Source: a virus | IMG/VR virus record: IMGVR_UViG_3300025872_000178 | Coordinates: 1 to 33,061 of that record | DNA length: 33,061 bases | Direction: 5' to 3' (one strand) | Part shown: piece by piece, positions 1 through 8,505 of the stretch | Numbering within the stretch: position 1 is the first letter of the stretch | How the letters are laid out: every line of letters starts with the position of its first letter | Notes under the pieces: model-generated | Database searches by the model: none | Told to the model about the DNA's origin: nothing | What the model saw: only the letters and a program-made list of their open reading frames with translations | Translations under genes and position numbers: made by a program

Positions 1-1136
1 AGCGCCTTCACGTTGGAGGACTTCAGCGAGAAGATGTCAGTCGGGTTTCTGACGATAGACTCCAGCAACGCACGGTCGCGATCCGTTACTGTGCCGGGAC
101 CGATAATCTCAAGCCGCATGGCTCCCTGTGCAGCCTTGGCAAGCTGTTCCGCCTCGGACTTGATGACCGGATCCTGCTGCGCCAGCGTGCCCATGTTGGC
201 GATTTCAAGCAGACGGCCAATGTTGCGCTTACTCTCCAAGACGTTGGCGTACTGCTCCCTAAAGTCGTCCGCTGACTTCTCGGTCGGTGCAACGCCTTGA
301 TACTCTGGATAGTTGATTGTAAGAGCTTGCCGCTTTGCAATGTCTGTAAAGCTGGGCGTCTTCTGCTCAACCAGCTTCCTTTCGCCACCCATCGAGACCA
401 CAGTGCCAACCCCGGGGACCTCTTCGGTTGAAACCTGCGGCAGCTTTCCAGCAGCAATCAGAGCCTTGTCCAGAGCCTCGAGTTGAGGAGCTGCAACGCC
501 AAATTGACGGAAGACATTGACAGCGTCTGAGCGAATCTGCTCCGGAGTGCGCTGTACCGCAGGAAGCTGCTGAGCCGGCTGCATCTCAACTGGACCTCCA
601 GCTTCTTGAACCGGCATCGGCTGGAACTGAGGCATCTGGGTCGGAATGTTACCGATCTCACCCATGGCCTGACGCATTGCCTCTTCCTGCATCAGTCGAC
701 GTTGATCCTCAGCCAGCTTCAACTGATTCATCTGATACTGCTGACCTTGAAGCATCCCAGCGATTTTATTTTTTGCTTCTTGATCCTTTCTCTGCAGGAA
801 GAACTCAGCATCAGCAAGCAACGCCTTCTTCTTGGCATTGCTCATTCCGGAATACTTCTCCAGAGACGACACCAGCTTGGACTCTGGAGATCCCTGCTGG
901 ACGTTTCCAAGCGTTGCCTGCAGGTAGGGACTGAGACTCTCCAGACGCTGTTCCAGATACTGCGATTCCGCCTTGGCCTGACCATACCTCTCCAACGCCT
1001 GACCAATGTTTGCTCCGATGGAAGAGATGCCTTGGGCAAGGTATCGTCCCGGAGCAGTCGCGGCCTCCATGTAGCCGGGTGGAAGCGTGGGCTGCCTCTG
1101 TCCGGTATAGGGTGTTGAGTATCCGTATTGAGCCAT
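1..1136 (-). CDS. Internal virion / ejection-like protein, 3' end cut by window edge
   Basis: An open frame of 378 codons starts at ATG 1136 and runs off the left edge without a stop. The visible product begins MAQYGYSTPY and is rich in Gln, Ala and Glu. A long helical stretch (about residues 35-150) carries repeated Gln/Glu/Lys residues that look coiled-coil, followed by a Pro/Gln/Met-rich linker (about residues 165-195). I recognise no enzyme domain. Position after fibre genes and next to another Gln/Ala-rich virion protein fits the internal or DNA-ejection proteins that podoviruses encode late in the tail block; this is inference from place and composition. The start lies 18 nt after the previous stop. 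It could instead be a tail-needle or other structural protein. Confidence 0.7.
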   Translation of the reverse strand, partial: MAQYGYSTPYTGQRQPTLPPGYMEAATAPGRYLAQGISSIGANIGQALERYGQAKAESQYLEQRLESLSPYLQATLGNVQQGSPESKLVSSLEKYSGMSNAKKKALLADAEFFLQRKDQEAKNKIAGMLQGQQYQMNQLKLAEDQRRLMQEEAMRQAMGEIGNIPTQMPQFQPMPVQEAGGPVEMQPAQQLPAVQRTPEQIRSDAVNVFRQFGVAAPQLEALDKALIAAGKLPQVSTEEVPGVGTVVSMGGERKLVEQKTPSFTDIAKRQALTINYPEYQGVAPTEKSADDFREQYANVLESKRNIGRLLEIANMGTLAQQDPVIKSEAEQLAKAAQGAMRLEIIGPGTVTDRDRALLESIVRNPTDIFSLKSSNVKA

Positions 1137-1154
1137 GGCTGGAAGGTTGTTTGG

Positions 1155-1979
1155 TTACCTAAAAAATCCCTGCATGAAACCGCCACCGATGTTCCCGATA
1201 GCACCAAGTCCACCACCCAGCAGCGCGGCTTGGTTGGCTCCAGAAGCGGTACGTGCGGCAAGCTGTCCCTGATAGTTGCCACCGTAGATGTCCGCAGCGT
1301 ATTGGGACTCAGGATTGAACAACTGTCCCGGAGCCATGCTCTGAGATTGGCCAAACGCACCCGGCAACATGGAGAACGACTGCGAAGGACGCCCCAAGAC
1401 CTGCTGGAACACGTCACCATAGACACCCTGCTGGGCAGCGATGCCTTGAAGTGCCTGCTGACGCCGCTGCTGCTCGACTCCTGCGGACATGAGACGAGAC
1501 CTCAACGCCTCATCCAACGCACTGGAAGGCCCTCCAGCAAGCCCACGAGCCGCATAGGCCGCCCTAGACTCCTGCTGGGCCATACGGGCCTGCTCTGGCG
1601 TCAGACGCGATCCAGCGGCCAGCGCAGACTGGGATTGAGCCGCGAGCATGTCCGCCAGTGCAGATGCCTGCGGTGAGGCAGCCTGAATGGCCGCACGAGC
1701 GCGTGGCCCCAGTTTCTCAATGTCTCCGATGTCAGCAGCTCGCGAAATGCCACGGGTCTGAGCCTCGGTCTGAGCCAACTGCGGAGCAATCTGGCCATAG
1801 ATGGACGTCAGTTCGGGTGCAAGCTGACGAGCAATCTGGGCATTCAGAGCGGCATACCTAGGAGCAAACTCAGCCTCCGCCGCATACTTCTGCGGTGCTA
1901 GGTCAATCTGCGCCTGCAGCGTTTCCCGTGTCTCCTGCCCGTAATTCCGAGGCGGAGGTGCTTCAATGCTCGTTGCCAT
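1155..1979 (-). CDS. Ala/Gln-rich internal virion protein with glycine-rich hydrophobic tail
   Basis: A 274-residue protein starting MATSIEAPPP. Residues 20-210 are almost wholly Ala, Gln, Arg and Leu and should be helical. The C-terminus (about 245-274) is a hydrophobic glycine-rich segment containing LLGGGLGAIGNIGGG, which could enter or cross a membrane. This architecture (helical body plus Gly-rich hydrophobic tail) is seen in phage internal and ejection proteins, but no specific family is recognised, so the role is inferred. It overlaps the 3' end of the upstream 138-residue gene by 17 nt and is followed closely by another Gln-rich virion-like gene, so the two probably act together. Confidence 0.75.
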   Translation of the reverse strand: MATSIEAPPPRNYGQETRETLQAQIDLAPQKYAAEAEFAPRYAALNAQIARQLAPELTSIYGQIAPQLAQTEAQTRGISRAADIGDIEKLGPRARAAIQAASPQASALADMLAAQSQSALAAGSRLTPEQARMAQQESRAAYAARGLAGGPSSALDEALRSRLMSAGVEQQRRQQALQGIAAQQGVYGDVFQQVLGRPSQSFSMLPGAFGQSQSMAPGQLFNPESQYAADIYGGNYQGQLAARTASGANQAALLGGGLGAIGNIGGGFMQGFFR

Positions 1980-2379
1980 AGATCTTTTCTCCTGTCTTGT
2001 AGACCGCTAACGCTGTTCCGAAATGCCGGACTTTGCCATGCCTAACCCCGAAACTTGGTAGGCTGGACGACTCTGGACGACGTCGGAACATCTGTGCAAA
2101 TGCCGACATCAGTGCAATCGGATGATCCCCGGCGATCTGGTCCCAATACCAGAAACGCCCGTGCTTGGTGGGTTCCTGCCATCGGAATGACTCCACCTGC
2201 ATCTCCTCGGTAGGCCAGCCGATCACCACGGCCTTAACCTCTTCGTGCTCGTCCACGGCGGCGACGAGTTGGTTCCGTTCCATCTGCCACATGAGGTAGT
2301 CCTCCAGAGCTTCCTGAGTCCACCCCCTGAAGCTGTCCGGAAGTTTCTGCCGCACGTACGTTGTCAGTTTGTCGAGCAT
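1963..2379 (-). CDS. Conserved-looking phage protein of unknown function
   Basis: A 138-residue soluble protein starting MLDKLTTYVRQKLP. It is rich in Trp and Phe in the middle (GWPTEE, FRWQEPTKHGRFWYWDQ) and ends KTGEKIYGNEH. No signal peptide, membrane segment or catalytic motif is clear. The pattern of an amphipathic N-terminal helix, a short beta/aromatic core and a C-terminal RxGK-like region somewhat resembles small acetyltransferase-like phage virion proteins, but I cannot assign that. The ATG shares its A with the TGA of the upstream fibre gene (TGATG), so it is probably translationally coupled. It sits between fibre genes and ejection-like genes and is probably part of, or an assembly factor for, the virion. 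Confidence 0.7.
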   Translation of the reverse strand: MLDKLTTYVRQKLPDSFRGWTQEALEDYLMWQMERNQLVAAVDEHEEVKAVVIGWPTEEMQVESFRWQEPTKHGRFWYWDQIAGDHPIALMSAFAQMFRRRPESSSLPSFGVRHGKVRHFGTALAVYKTGEKIYGNEH

Positions 2380-3260
2380 CAGTTCCAGAGACTGAGGGTG
2401 ACTGATCGGAAAGCAAAGGCTGCGTCGCTTTCGGTGGTGTTGACCCAGACAAGTCTCCAGAGGACTTGCGTCGGAGTTGGGCTAATCGAAAGACTCGTAC
2501 TCGCATATAGAAACTCTCCGCTTGTACCGTTGGCGTTGACCACACTTCCAGCAACATCCGTCCAATCCGCTGCGTCGGCCTTATACTGAACCTTGAACCC
2601 AACCTGACCCGGATTGTTTCCGACACAGTTGGTACACCAAAGACTCAACTGCACGCTGGTGGGTGCAAATTGGGTTCGGAATACCGAGTAATCGTTGGAA
2701 TCCCTAAACGGCATCCCGTCATATCCAGCCGCAACTGGGCTCGCACCGCTAAACGAAACACCTGTGCCGTCCAAAACACAGAAGTCGGCGCGATACCTAG
2801 CCGTTGCCGTGTTGACCAATGCCCCGTCCTGAAACGCAAGCCCAGCACCAAGCGGTATTTCGGACATGGTGGCCGAGGATCCTGTGGGATTACCTAGCAG
2901 CCTCGACGCAGTCACCGGGACAATCTTAGCGTAGGCCACCTGCCCGTTGGTGATCTCGATTCCACCGACACCGGTGAAACCCAACCCTCCGCTGACGGTC
3001 AGCTCCTCGACATCTCCAGAACCAGACGTGTCCCTGCCAAGCAGTCGATCAGTTCCAATGGCTTGGATCTTCGGGAAGGTGACTGCTCTCGAAGCAAGTG
3101 CCGCAGTGGTCACCGACCCAGCAGCCAACGACAACGATCCGCCGTCCACAGTCCCATTGATGTCAATCGCCGGGTTGCCCAATAGGTTCAGCACAGTCGG
3201 ATCCAGCACGGTGCTCGAAGTCACCGTCGTCCCGGGAGTCACTGTGACGTAGAGAGGCAT
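2379..3260 (-). CDS. Tail fibre-like protein, downstream member of tandem paralogue pair
   Basis: A 293-residue protein starting MPLYVTVTPGTT. Residues 1-155 are a Thr/Ser/Gly/Val-rich repetitive beta shaft with units such as GTVDGGSLSLAAGSVTT, RLLGRDTSGSGDVEEL and RLLGNPTGSSATMSEI. The C-terminal half (about 155-293) is a different compact beta domain ending VTLSLWN. The N-terminal half closely matches the next gene upstream, while the C-terminal half resembles the end of the 184-residue fibre gene near 9.5 kb, which also ends LSLWN. This is the usual plan of a fibre with a conserved attachment/shaft part and an exchangeable receptor-binding head. Its start abuts the upstream stop. Specific receptor unknown. 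Confidence 0.8.
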   Translation of the reverse strand: MPLYVTVTPGTTVTSSTVLDPTVLNLLGNPAIDINGTVDGGSLSLAAGSVTTAALASRAVTFPKIQAIGTDRLLGRDTSGSGDVEELTVSGGLGFTGVGGIEITNGQVAYAKIVPVTASRLLGNPTGSSATMSEIPLGAGLAFQDGALVNTATARYRADFCVLDGTGVSFSGASPVAAGYDGMPFRDSNDYSVFRTQFAPTSVQLSLWCTNCVGNNPGQVGFKVQYKADAADWTDVAGSVVNANGTSGEFLYASTSLSISPTPTQVLWRLVWVNTTESDAAFAFRSVTLSLWN

Positions 3261-4087
3261 CAGCTAAACTTGATCGCCTTGAGAACCAGCTTCCACTTCG
3301 TGCTATTGACTAAAGTCGAGGATGAGGAGTACTGCCCGTTAATCTTGTTCGGGACCAGCAGGTAGTTGTTGCTCGTCGTGATGCAGTTGATCGAGGTCGA
3401 GTCAATATACTTACCAAAAGCCGGTGTTTCAGTTTCGTTGGTGTCGGATATCACCGCGTCGAGCGCAACCAAGTCGTTCTGAGCGTATGTAGCATCCCCG
3501 CCTGCATCGGTGCATTTAAGGAATCCAGTCAGGATGTCCGGAGCGCCTCCCAGAGTCGTGTCGGTGAACAGAACCGTCTGCTTGGAACCACCAGCAGGCA
3601 CTGAAAGCTCAGACGATGTCCAAGTCTTCACAGAAGCGCTCAACGTACCGGCATCACTCAGCGCCAGACCGGATCCCACCGTGATCTGCTGGACGTCGCC
3701 GTTGGTGGTAGCGTTACGCCCCAGCAGCTTCTTGGTGGTGACCTCAAACAGTTTGGCCTCGGTGACGCCTCTGGAAGCGATCTGAATCGTATCCGAACCA
3801 GTGAACTCAAGACCGCCACCGACGCCAATCTGAGATGCATCGCCGGTGCCAGCAGAATCACGACCGATCAGCTTGTCGGCTCCGATCTGCTGCAACTTGG
3901 CGAAAGTCACCGCATTCGCAGCTATGGTTCCGGTCGTAACAGATCCATCCGATAGCGTAAGCGATCCGCCATCGACCGTGCCGACCACGTCCACTGAAGG
4001 CGTGCCGAGCAGGTTCAGCGTGGTAGCGTCCAGCGTGGTGGAATTGCTGATCGTGGTTCCCGGAGTGACAGTGACAAAGAGTGGCAT
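3260..4087 (-). CDS. Tail fibre-like protein, upstream member of tandem paralogue pair
   Basis: A 275-residue protein starting MPLFVTVTPGTT. Its first 150 or so residues parallel the downstream 293-residue protein almost unit for unit (TLNLLGTPSVDVVGTVDGG; KLIGRDSAGTGDASQI; KLLGRNATTNGDVQQI). The C-terminal 120 residues are unrelated to that neighbour and form a separate presumed beta domain ending KLVLKAIKFS. The layout suggests gene duplication followed by head-domain exchange, giving the virion two fibre types or a heteromeric fibre. It lies 2 nt after the large tail gene and its stop abuts the next start, so all three are probably co-translated. Confidence 0.8.
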   Translation of the reverse strand: MPLFVTVTPGTTISNSTTLDATTLNLLGTPSVDVVGTVDGGSLTLSDGSVTTGTIAANAVTFAKLQQIGADKLIGRDSAGTGDASQIGVGGGLEFTGSDTIQIASRGVTEAKLFEVTTKKLLGRNATTNGDVQQITVGSGLALSDAGTLSASVKTWTSSELSVPAGGSKQTVLFTDTTLGGAPDILTGFLKCTDAGGDATYAQNDLVALDAVISDTNETETPAFGKYIDSTSINCITTSNNYLLVPNKINGQYSSSSTLVNSTKWKLVLKAIKFS

Positions 4088-4089
4088 GT

Positions 4090-6855
4090 TTAGACGTCGT
4101 TCTTTCCGTACAAACGGAAGGGTATTCCTACAACTTTAACGTTAGCGACTATCAGAGATCCGCGATCTGTGGTGAGGATTGGCTGTGCTGCGGAGGCGTG
4201 ACCCTTGAGCCGTGCCTTGTGTGCGTAGCTTTGGTGCAGTCCAGCCCGGAAACCGTTCTCGCCAGTCTTTAGCACCGGCAGCGTCGAATAGTCCTCACGA
4301 TAGGCCGTCAGGAAGTCGTCGTTGGCGTTGGACGTGTTGTACGCGCTGTATCCGTATTTGTAGTAGAGCGTCCGGTCCTTGGTGACGTTCTCGGCGATGT
4401 CCAAGCTCTCGGAGACACCATCAAAATCCACGCTGATGTCGTAGCGCGTGTCCCAATTCCGAAGTTCCAGATGAAGATCTGTCCACTGCTTGTGCTCGAC
4501 GGCATCTCCTGTGTATCCCCTGAACTCAACTCGGGTCGAGATCTGGTAGGACGTGCCGGTGGCGTTCCGGTCGAACAGAGCGTCCTTGTCGAAGTTGTGG
4601 ACGTAGCCCGACTCGTCCGCGAACACCAGCCGTTCGGTGCCTGAGACGATCACGCGCTCGAAAAACTTGGGATTGAGCAACTGACCTTCCCAATACCCTT
4701 CCCACGCTTGGTTCAAGAAGTTGTAGCTCAGGACCCGGTCGTTGGTGCCGTCTCCGCCTTCAGTCGGGTGGGCCAATAGATAGCGGTTGTCGAAGTAAGC
4801 CGCGCAGGACTTTTCCCAGTTCGTCTCGTCGATGTCGTCCACGAGGTTCTGAACCGAGTCCGACAGCGGCAAAATCACCGATTGGCTGACACCGTACTCG
4901 GTCTGCTTCAGCGAGATGATGCCGCGCTGCGATAGAAAGATCAGATCGGAGCCAGTGTTGACCACGCTGTTAGGTGCAACGCAGCCGAACTCACGGGTGA
5001 CCTCGGTGAGCCGCACCGCGCTCAGATCGCCGTACAGGTTCTCAACCGCCAGAACCGACCGCTGCTTGAAGATGACCAGCGTCGTGTTGTTGAAAGCGGC
5101 GATGGCAACCACACGGTCATTGGTTCCGGTGTTGAGCTTGAAGTCGTTGGTGACCTTGGCGTAGTGCAACGGATCCAGCACGTCCGAGACGGCGAGGAAA
5201 TCGTTGCCATAGATCATCAGCAGCCGGTTCTGGAAGTACAGACCCTCACGGCCAGCCGGGATGTTGGCTCCTGATGCGCTGGACTTCTTGATGGTGCCGG
5301 TGCCGCTTCCGGTGATGTCCACCAGCGTGTTCGGCATCGCGATGGTGACCGTCGGCGCGGAGCTGTAGCTGCCCGGGTTGGCCACATTCACCGAAGTGAC
5401 CTTGCCTTCACTCAACGTCGTCGTGGCAGTTGCAGCACCACTGGAGAACGTCACTGCAGGAGCCGTCAGATAGCCCTTGCCTTGGTTCAACACTGTGTAT
5501 GTGGCAATGCCTGTCGGAGGCGCTCCAGAGGCAAGATTGGCGATTGCAGTGGCCCTCTGCGCGTCATTGAGGCTGTCGGTCTCCTCGGTGTCGCCTTGGA
5601 ACAGCCGCAGAGTGTTCTCGTCGACCGGGTAGACGTAGTAGATGCCGTCCAGAGCAACCGCAGATGGACCAGTAACCGTGCAGTTGCTGATGGTAACCTG
5701 ATCTCCGGGAACGAAGTTGTGATTCGGAACAGTTACCGTGTCCGCAGTAGCATCCGCAGAGACTATCGACTGTGAAGCCGGAACCCGATCGAATCCTTTG
5801 TCCAGAGCCTGCACCTCACTGCCGGAGGCGTAGCTGGACTGCATGATGAGCGGAAGCCCGTCGTTCTGGTAGCTCTCCAACCCCTGCGTGATGTCGTAGC
5901 TGGTGGTGTTGTTCTGCAGCTCCAGCCAGAAGCGATTGGCGCTGGTCAGACCCGTAGCCAAGTCGAGCTTGTTGGTGCCAGCCCTAGCATTGCCCTCGGT
6001 CAGATGCAGGGTCACCGCGGTGCCGACCACGTTGATGTAAACACCGAACCCTTGTCCGGATGCAGTAGCTCCAACCCACAATGGCTTCTGCGTACCAGTC
6101 TGACCAACGATCACTCGGTCACCCGTCTGAAGGTCAGGTGTAACGTTGAGCGTTATGGTGTCTGTCGTCGCGTTAACGTCGGTGCCATTGAAGTAGTACC
6201 GCGCAGGACCCGGACGCAGCATGACCACCGAATCGCCGCACTGAATCAGCCGGACGTCGTCGTAAAAGTCGTGGCCATTCATCGGGATCTCCAGATGGGC
6301 CTGATTAGGACGCAGCAAGAAGACACGTCCCTGACCGCCGTCCGTGGTCCTAGCCACGTTGGAGGCGACGATGAGCGACTGCGTTCCGGTGGTCTTGTCC
6401 CGATACTTCAGCAGCGCAACGATGTCGGTGATTCCGGTCGTCGATGAATAGTAGGTAAAAGTCTGAGGGTTCGGAGTGGTGAACGAGTAGGCACTGGTAC
6501 TCATCACCGCGTTTGTGTTGTCCGACGACTTGGACAAGAGCCGCGTGCCGTTCTTGAACACCAGCTCGTTCGACACCTGATTGCAGGAGATGATGGTGTT
6601 GACGGCAACCTGCGACAACCCAACCGCAGTGTTGACCGTGCTGCTGCCATCCACGTTGGCTGTGAACGTGCCGTTGACCCACAGGCCACCCCACTTCGGA
6701 CGCACCACGCCCCAGCGATTCTTGATGTTTTGATCCTCGAAACGTCTATTGATAGCCAGCGAGACGTACTTGGGTGGCAACAGATCAGCGTTGATCCGTG
6801 AGTTCATCCCAAGGAACCCGTCATCCTGACCAACCAGTTGAGGAATGTCTGGCAT
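4090..6855 (-). CDS. Large tail protein (tail nozzle / tubular protein B-like)
   Basis: A 921-residue protein starting MPDIPQLVGQ, with an N-terminal region (INRRFEDQNIKNRWGVVRPKWGG) followed by long beta-rich sequence. Blocks such as VFLLRPNQAHLEIPMNG, YFQNRLLMIYGNDFLAVSD, VVAIAAFNNTTLVIFKQRSV and DLIFLSQRGIISLKQTEYG have the hydrophobic-strand rhythm of the beta-propeller seen in tail-nozzle proteins of podoviruses (T7 gp12-type and relatives). Length and position right after the tail-tube/connector gene agree with that role: the distal tube through which DNA leaves. A short insert near residues 440-520 (TVLNQGKGYLTAPAVTFSSG) looks like a fibre-type repeat. Assignment rests on pattern and order, not on a diagnostic motif. 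Confidence 0.7.
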   Translation of the reverse strand: MPDIPQLVGQDDGFLGMNSRINADLLPPKYVSLAINRRFEDQNIKNRWGVVRPKWGGLWVNGTFTANVDGSSTVNTAVGLSQVAVNTIISCNQVSNELVFKNGTRLLSKSSDNTNAVMSTSAYSFTTPNPQTFTYYSSTTGITDIVALLKYRDKTTGTQSLIVASNVARTTDGGQGRVFLLRPNQAHLEIPMNGHDFYDDVRLIQCGDSVVMLRPGPARYYFNGTDVNATTDTITLNVTPDLQTGDRVIVGQTGTQKPLWVGATASGQGFGVYINVVGTAVTLHLTEGNARAGTNKLDLATGLTSANRFWLELQNNTTSYDITQGLESYQNDGLPLIMQSSYASGSEVQALDKGFDRVPASQSIVSADATADTVTVPNHNFVPGDQVTISNCTVTGPSAVALDGIYYVYPVDENTLRLFQGDTEETDSLNDAQRATAIANLASGAPPTGIATYTVLNQGKGYLTAPAVTFSSGAATATTTLSEGKVTSVNVANPGSYSSAPTVTIAMPNTLVDITGSGTGTIKKSSASGANIPAGREGLYFQNRLLMIYGNDFLAVSDVLDPLHYAKVTNDFKLNTGTNDRVVAIAAFNNTTLVIFKQRSVLAVENLYGDLSAVRLTEVTREFGCVAPNSVVNTGSDLIFLSQRGIISLKQTEYGVSQSVILPLSDSVQNLVDDIDETNWEKSCAAYFDNRYLLAHPTEGGDGTNDRVLSYNFLNQAWEGYWEGQLLNPKFFERVIVSGTERLVFADESGYVHNFDKDALFDRNATGTSYQISTRVEFRGYTGDAVEHKQWTDLHLELRNWDTRYDISVDFDGVSESLDIAENVTKDRTLYYKYGYSAYNTSNANDDFLTAYREDYSTLPVLKTGENGFRAGLHQSYAHKARLKGHASAAQPILTTDRGSLIVANVKVVGIPFRLYGKNDV

Positions 6856-7775
6856 CAGCGTGTCGGTACAACGATCTGCCGCACCTGCATCTCCTGACGC
6901 GCCACCTTGTCGATCTCGTCGGTCAAGGCAGACTCGCCAAGTTGCAGGAACTCATTGCCAAGGTCGACCTTGCCGTCCACGCGCAGCATCTGGCCAGCCG
7001 CTCGGTACGCACAGATCTCTGAGAACTTGTAAGGAATTGTCGATGGATCCGCAGTGTACACCGGAGGCAACAATCGAGCCTCGATCCAGACGTACGGGAA
7101 CTGGTCCAGCACCACCATCCCGTCACTGTCGAACGTGTACTGGACGTTACGCGTCTGCGGAACCTTGGCCCTAGGGTCGTTCTGATAGACCGCGAAGATC
7201 TCGCCAAGCTCATTGGTGCGAGTCGTTCCGTCCGGAAGCTCTGTCTTGGAGACGAATCGGAAGAACGGATTTAGCACGCCCCAGTACGTCGTGTTGGTAG
7301 GCACCGTTCCCACGGAAGGAGTCGCCACGCACTGGTAGTACTGCTGCGTCACCGGATAGAGCACGATGTCTCCGACCGCATAGCTCTGTGTGGATAACCA
7401 GTTGCCAGTGCTGCTGCCGTAGGATGGCTGCGCCTCGGCCCAATAGGCTGAGTTCAGCGTACCGTCAGGGCCACCCGTCGTGGGATCGTTTCCGGTGCTT
7501 CCTGCTGCGTTGACGCACTGATAGTAGGTCTGCTCCGTCGGGAAGTAGACAACGTCGTTGAGCACGTAAGCTGTGGCAGAAGAGTATTCAGGAGCAAAGA
7601 ACTCCTGCTGTACGATCGTCTGATCTGGCCAGTCAAACGCCTCCCAAGCCTGCCGCAAGGCCGTCCCGATGAAGGTGCGGAAGAAGTTGGCCTCCTCAGT
7701 GGTGGGCGGATACGTCCGGCCTGTCATCTCGCAGGCTTTCCTCAGCACGTAGGAGTATGTAACGGTCTTGGCCAT
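6855..7775 (-). CDS. Tail tube / head-tail connector protein with two carbohydrate-binding-like inserts
   Basis: A 306-residue protein starting MAKTVTYSYV. The outer parts (1-60 and 170-306) look like a podovirus tail-tube or gatekeeper protein: an N-terminal helical segment (FFRTFIGTALRQAWEAFDWP) and a C-terminal helical region (PYKFSEICAYRAAGQMLRVD). Between them sit two related modules, residues 67-113 and 128-166, each with the pattern Y-x-x-G/N-D-V/I-V-x-Y/F...YYQCV...P...YW. That pattern resembles small chitin/cellulose-binding modules (CBM5/12-like). The gene ends on the first base of the 921-residue tail gene's start region, implying coupled synthesis. Structural role is inferred; the inserts may decorate the tail and bind host glycan. 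Confidence 0.75.
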   Translation of the reverse strand: MAKTVTYSYVLRKACEMTGRTYPPTTEEANFFRTFIGTALRQAWEAFDWPDQTIVQQEFFAPEYSSATAYVLNDVVYFPTEQTYYQCVNAAGSTGNDPTTGGPDGTLNSAYWAEAQPSYGSSTGNWLSTQSYAVGDIVLYPVTQQYYQCVATPSVGTVPTNTTYWGVLNPFFRFVSKTELPDGTTRTNELGEIFAVYQNDPRAKVPQTRNVQYTFDSDGMVVLDQFPYVWIEARLLPPVYTADPSTIPYKFSEICAYRAAGQMLRVDGKVDLGNEFLQLGESALTDEIDKVARQEMQVRQIVVPTR

Positions 7776-7778
7776 AGA

Positions 7779-8045
7779 TCACCACGCTTTGCAGGACCAA
7801 TACTTCGCCGACAGCTTGGTGCCGGGATTGTCGCAGCCATGACGAGCACGGAAGGACGCTCGACGCTCCGGGATGTGCTTCTTGATGGTCATGTTCGGAT
7901 CCCCGAAACGGACCAGCCGCACTTGATCTCCCTCCTTGGCCAAGACAGCAAACTTCTTGGACTCACCGGGAGTCCGTTTCGGCTTGTTGTAGCCGGAGAA
8001 GCGTTGGCCTTTGTAGTTAATCACGTCAGTCCTTCGGGAGCGCAT
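7779..8045 (-). CDS. Small conserved phage protein (DUF6321-like)
   Basis: An 88-residue basic protein. The block from about residue 30 to the end (KKFAVLAKEGDQVRLVRFGD, PNMTIKKHIPERRASFRARH, then CDNPGTKLSAKYWSCKAW) is a pattern I know from many phage and prophage genomes as a conserved protein of unknown function, recalled as DUF6321. Two Cys residues flank the KLSAKYW core and could bind metal, which is a guess. It overlaps the end of the upstream lipoprotein gene and precedes the tail-tube gene by 3 nt. Its exact start is uncertain because the first 25 residues overlap that gene. Confidence 0.75.
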   Translation of the reverse strand: MRSRRTDVINYKGQRFSGYNKPKRTPGESKKFAVLAKEGDQVRLVRFGDPNMTIKKHIPERRASFRARHGCDNPGTKLSAKYWSCKAW

Positions 8046-8241
8046 ACCACCCTGCAGGCAGCACTACGCGGTTGGAGGATCTGACGCTCTGCCCCTTTGA
8101 GTCGAGCACCCAGACCCGAACTTTCACATCCTCGGCCAACCTTACCGGCTCACCGCTTGGGACCAGTATCACCCGAGTCGCGCACCCGCTGCTCATGCTG
8201 GCGAATACGATCCAGCAGCTTGTCACGCAGGCCCGGATCAC
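8026..8241 (-). CDS. Small lipoprotein, outer-membrane spanin-like (Rz1-type)
   Basis: The mature part reads CATRVILVPSGEPVRLAEDV onward and ends VVLPAGWYALPKD, a pattern seen in small phage lipoproteins of lysis cassettes. With a GTG start at 8241 the product begins MIRACVTSCWIVFASMSSGC: a positive residue, a hydrophobic stretch and a lipobox-like SSGC, so the Cys at position 20 could be lipidated. The -3 residue is Ser, not the preferred Leu, and alternative starts (TTG 8286, ATG 8196) exist. Much of the gene is nested out of frame inside the upstream spanin-like gene, the classical Rz/Rz1 arrangement. Expected role: link the outer membrane to its inner-membrane partner and fuse the membranes at lysis. 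Start uncertain. Confidence 0.65.
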   Translation of the reverse strand: MIRACVTSCWIVFASMSSGCATRVILVPSGEPVRLAEDVKVRVWVLDSKGQSVRSSNRVVLPAGWYALPKD

Positions 8242-8323
8242 GCTTGGCGTCTTCACTGGTCTGGTCCTTTCGCAGCAGGTACTCAATGAACTTGAGAACC
8301 GCCAAGACCACCTGCTCGATCAC
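8150..8323 (-). CDS. Inner-membrane spanin-like protein (Rz-type)
   Basis: With the GTG at 8323, which overlaps the preceding stop as GTGA, the product is 57 residues: a short hydrophobic helix near the N-terminus (IEQVVLAVLKFIEYLLRK) followed by a charged helix rich in Asp, Lys, Arg and Glu. This is the shape of an inner-membrane spanin, though shorter than lambda Rz. It lies directly after two holin-like genes and the downstream lipoprotein gene starts inside it in another frame. An in-frame extension to 8371 exists but begins with a Ser run copied from overlapping coding sequence, so I prefer the coupled start. Function is inferred from architecture and neighbours. Confidence 0.6.
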   Translation of the reverse strand: MIEQVVLAVLKFIEYLLRKDQTSEDAKRDPGLRDKLLDRIRQHEQRVRDSGDTGPKR

Positions 8324-8505
8324 GGAGCTGGAGGAGGAGTGACGGCCTTCTTCTTGGACCACACGCCCCAAGCCGCAGCAGCGAGCGTAATAACCGCGCC
8401 AACGATCTCGGGAAGCTGGTCAGCATTGACAAGGCCCTTGGCCACCAAGAAACCGCCAGCAGCACTCAGAACGTGACGGATAAGGGATTTGATCGAGTCA
8501 TTCAT
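8320..8505 (-). CDS. Holin-like membrane protein (Pam3-gp28 type)
   Basis: A 61-residue protein MNDSIKSLIRHVLSAAGGFL... with one or two hydrophobic helices (about 10-24 and 32-48), a polar turn (NADQLPE) and a basic C-terminus KKKAVTPPPAP. The pattern of SIKSLIRHxLSAxGGFLVAKG then AWGVWSKK matches my memory of the Pam3-gp28 family of putative phage holins. Holins form inner-membrane holes at a set time and trigger lysis. The ATG overlaps the previous holin-like gene by 8 nt, and its TGA overlaps the spanin-like GTG. Two adjacent holin-like genes may be holin and antiholin. Confidence 0.8.
   Translation of the reverse strand: MNDSIKSLIRHVLSAAGGFLVAKGLVNADQLPEIVGAVITLAAAAWGVWSKKKAVTPPPAP

Noticed and set aside
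842-1426. Minus-strand frame of 194 codons overlapping both virion genes at the left end
   Set aside because: Crosses two supported genes in a wrong frame, Arg/Ser/Trp-rich nonsense; the real frame is 1-1136.
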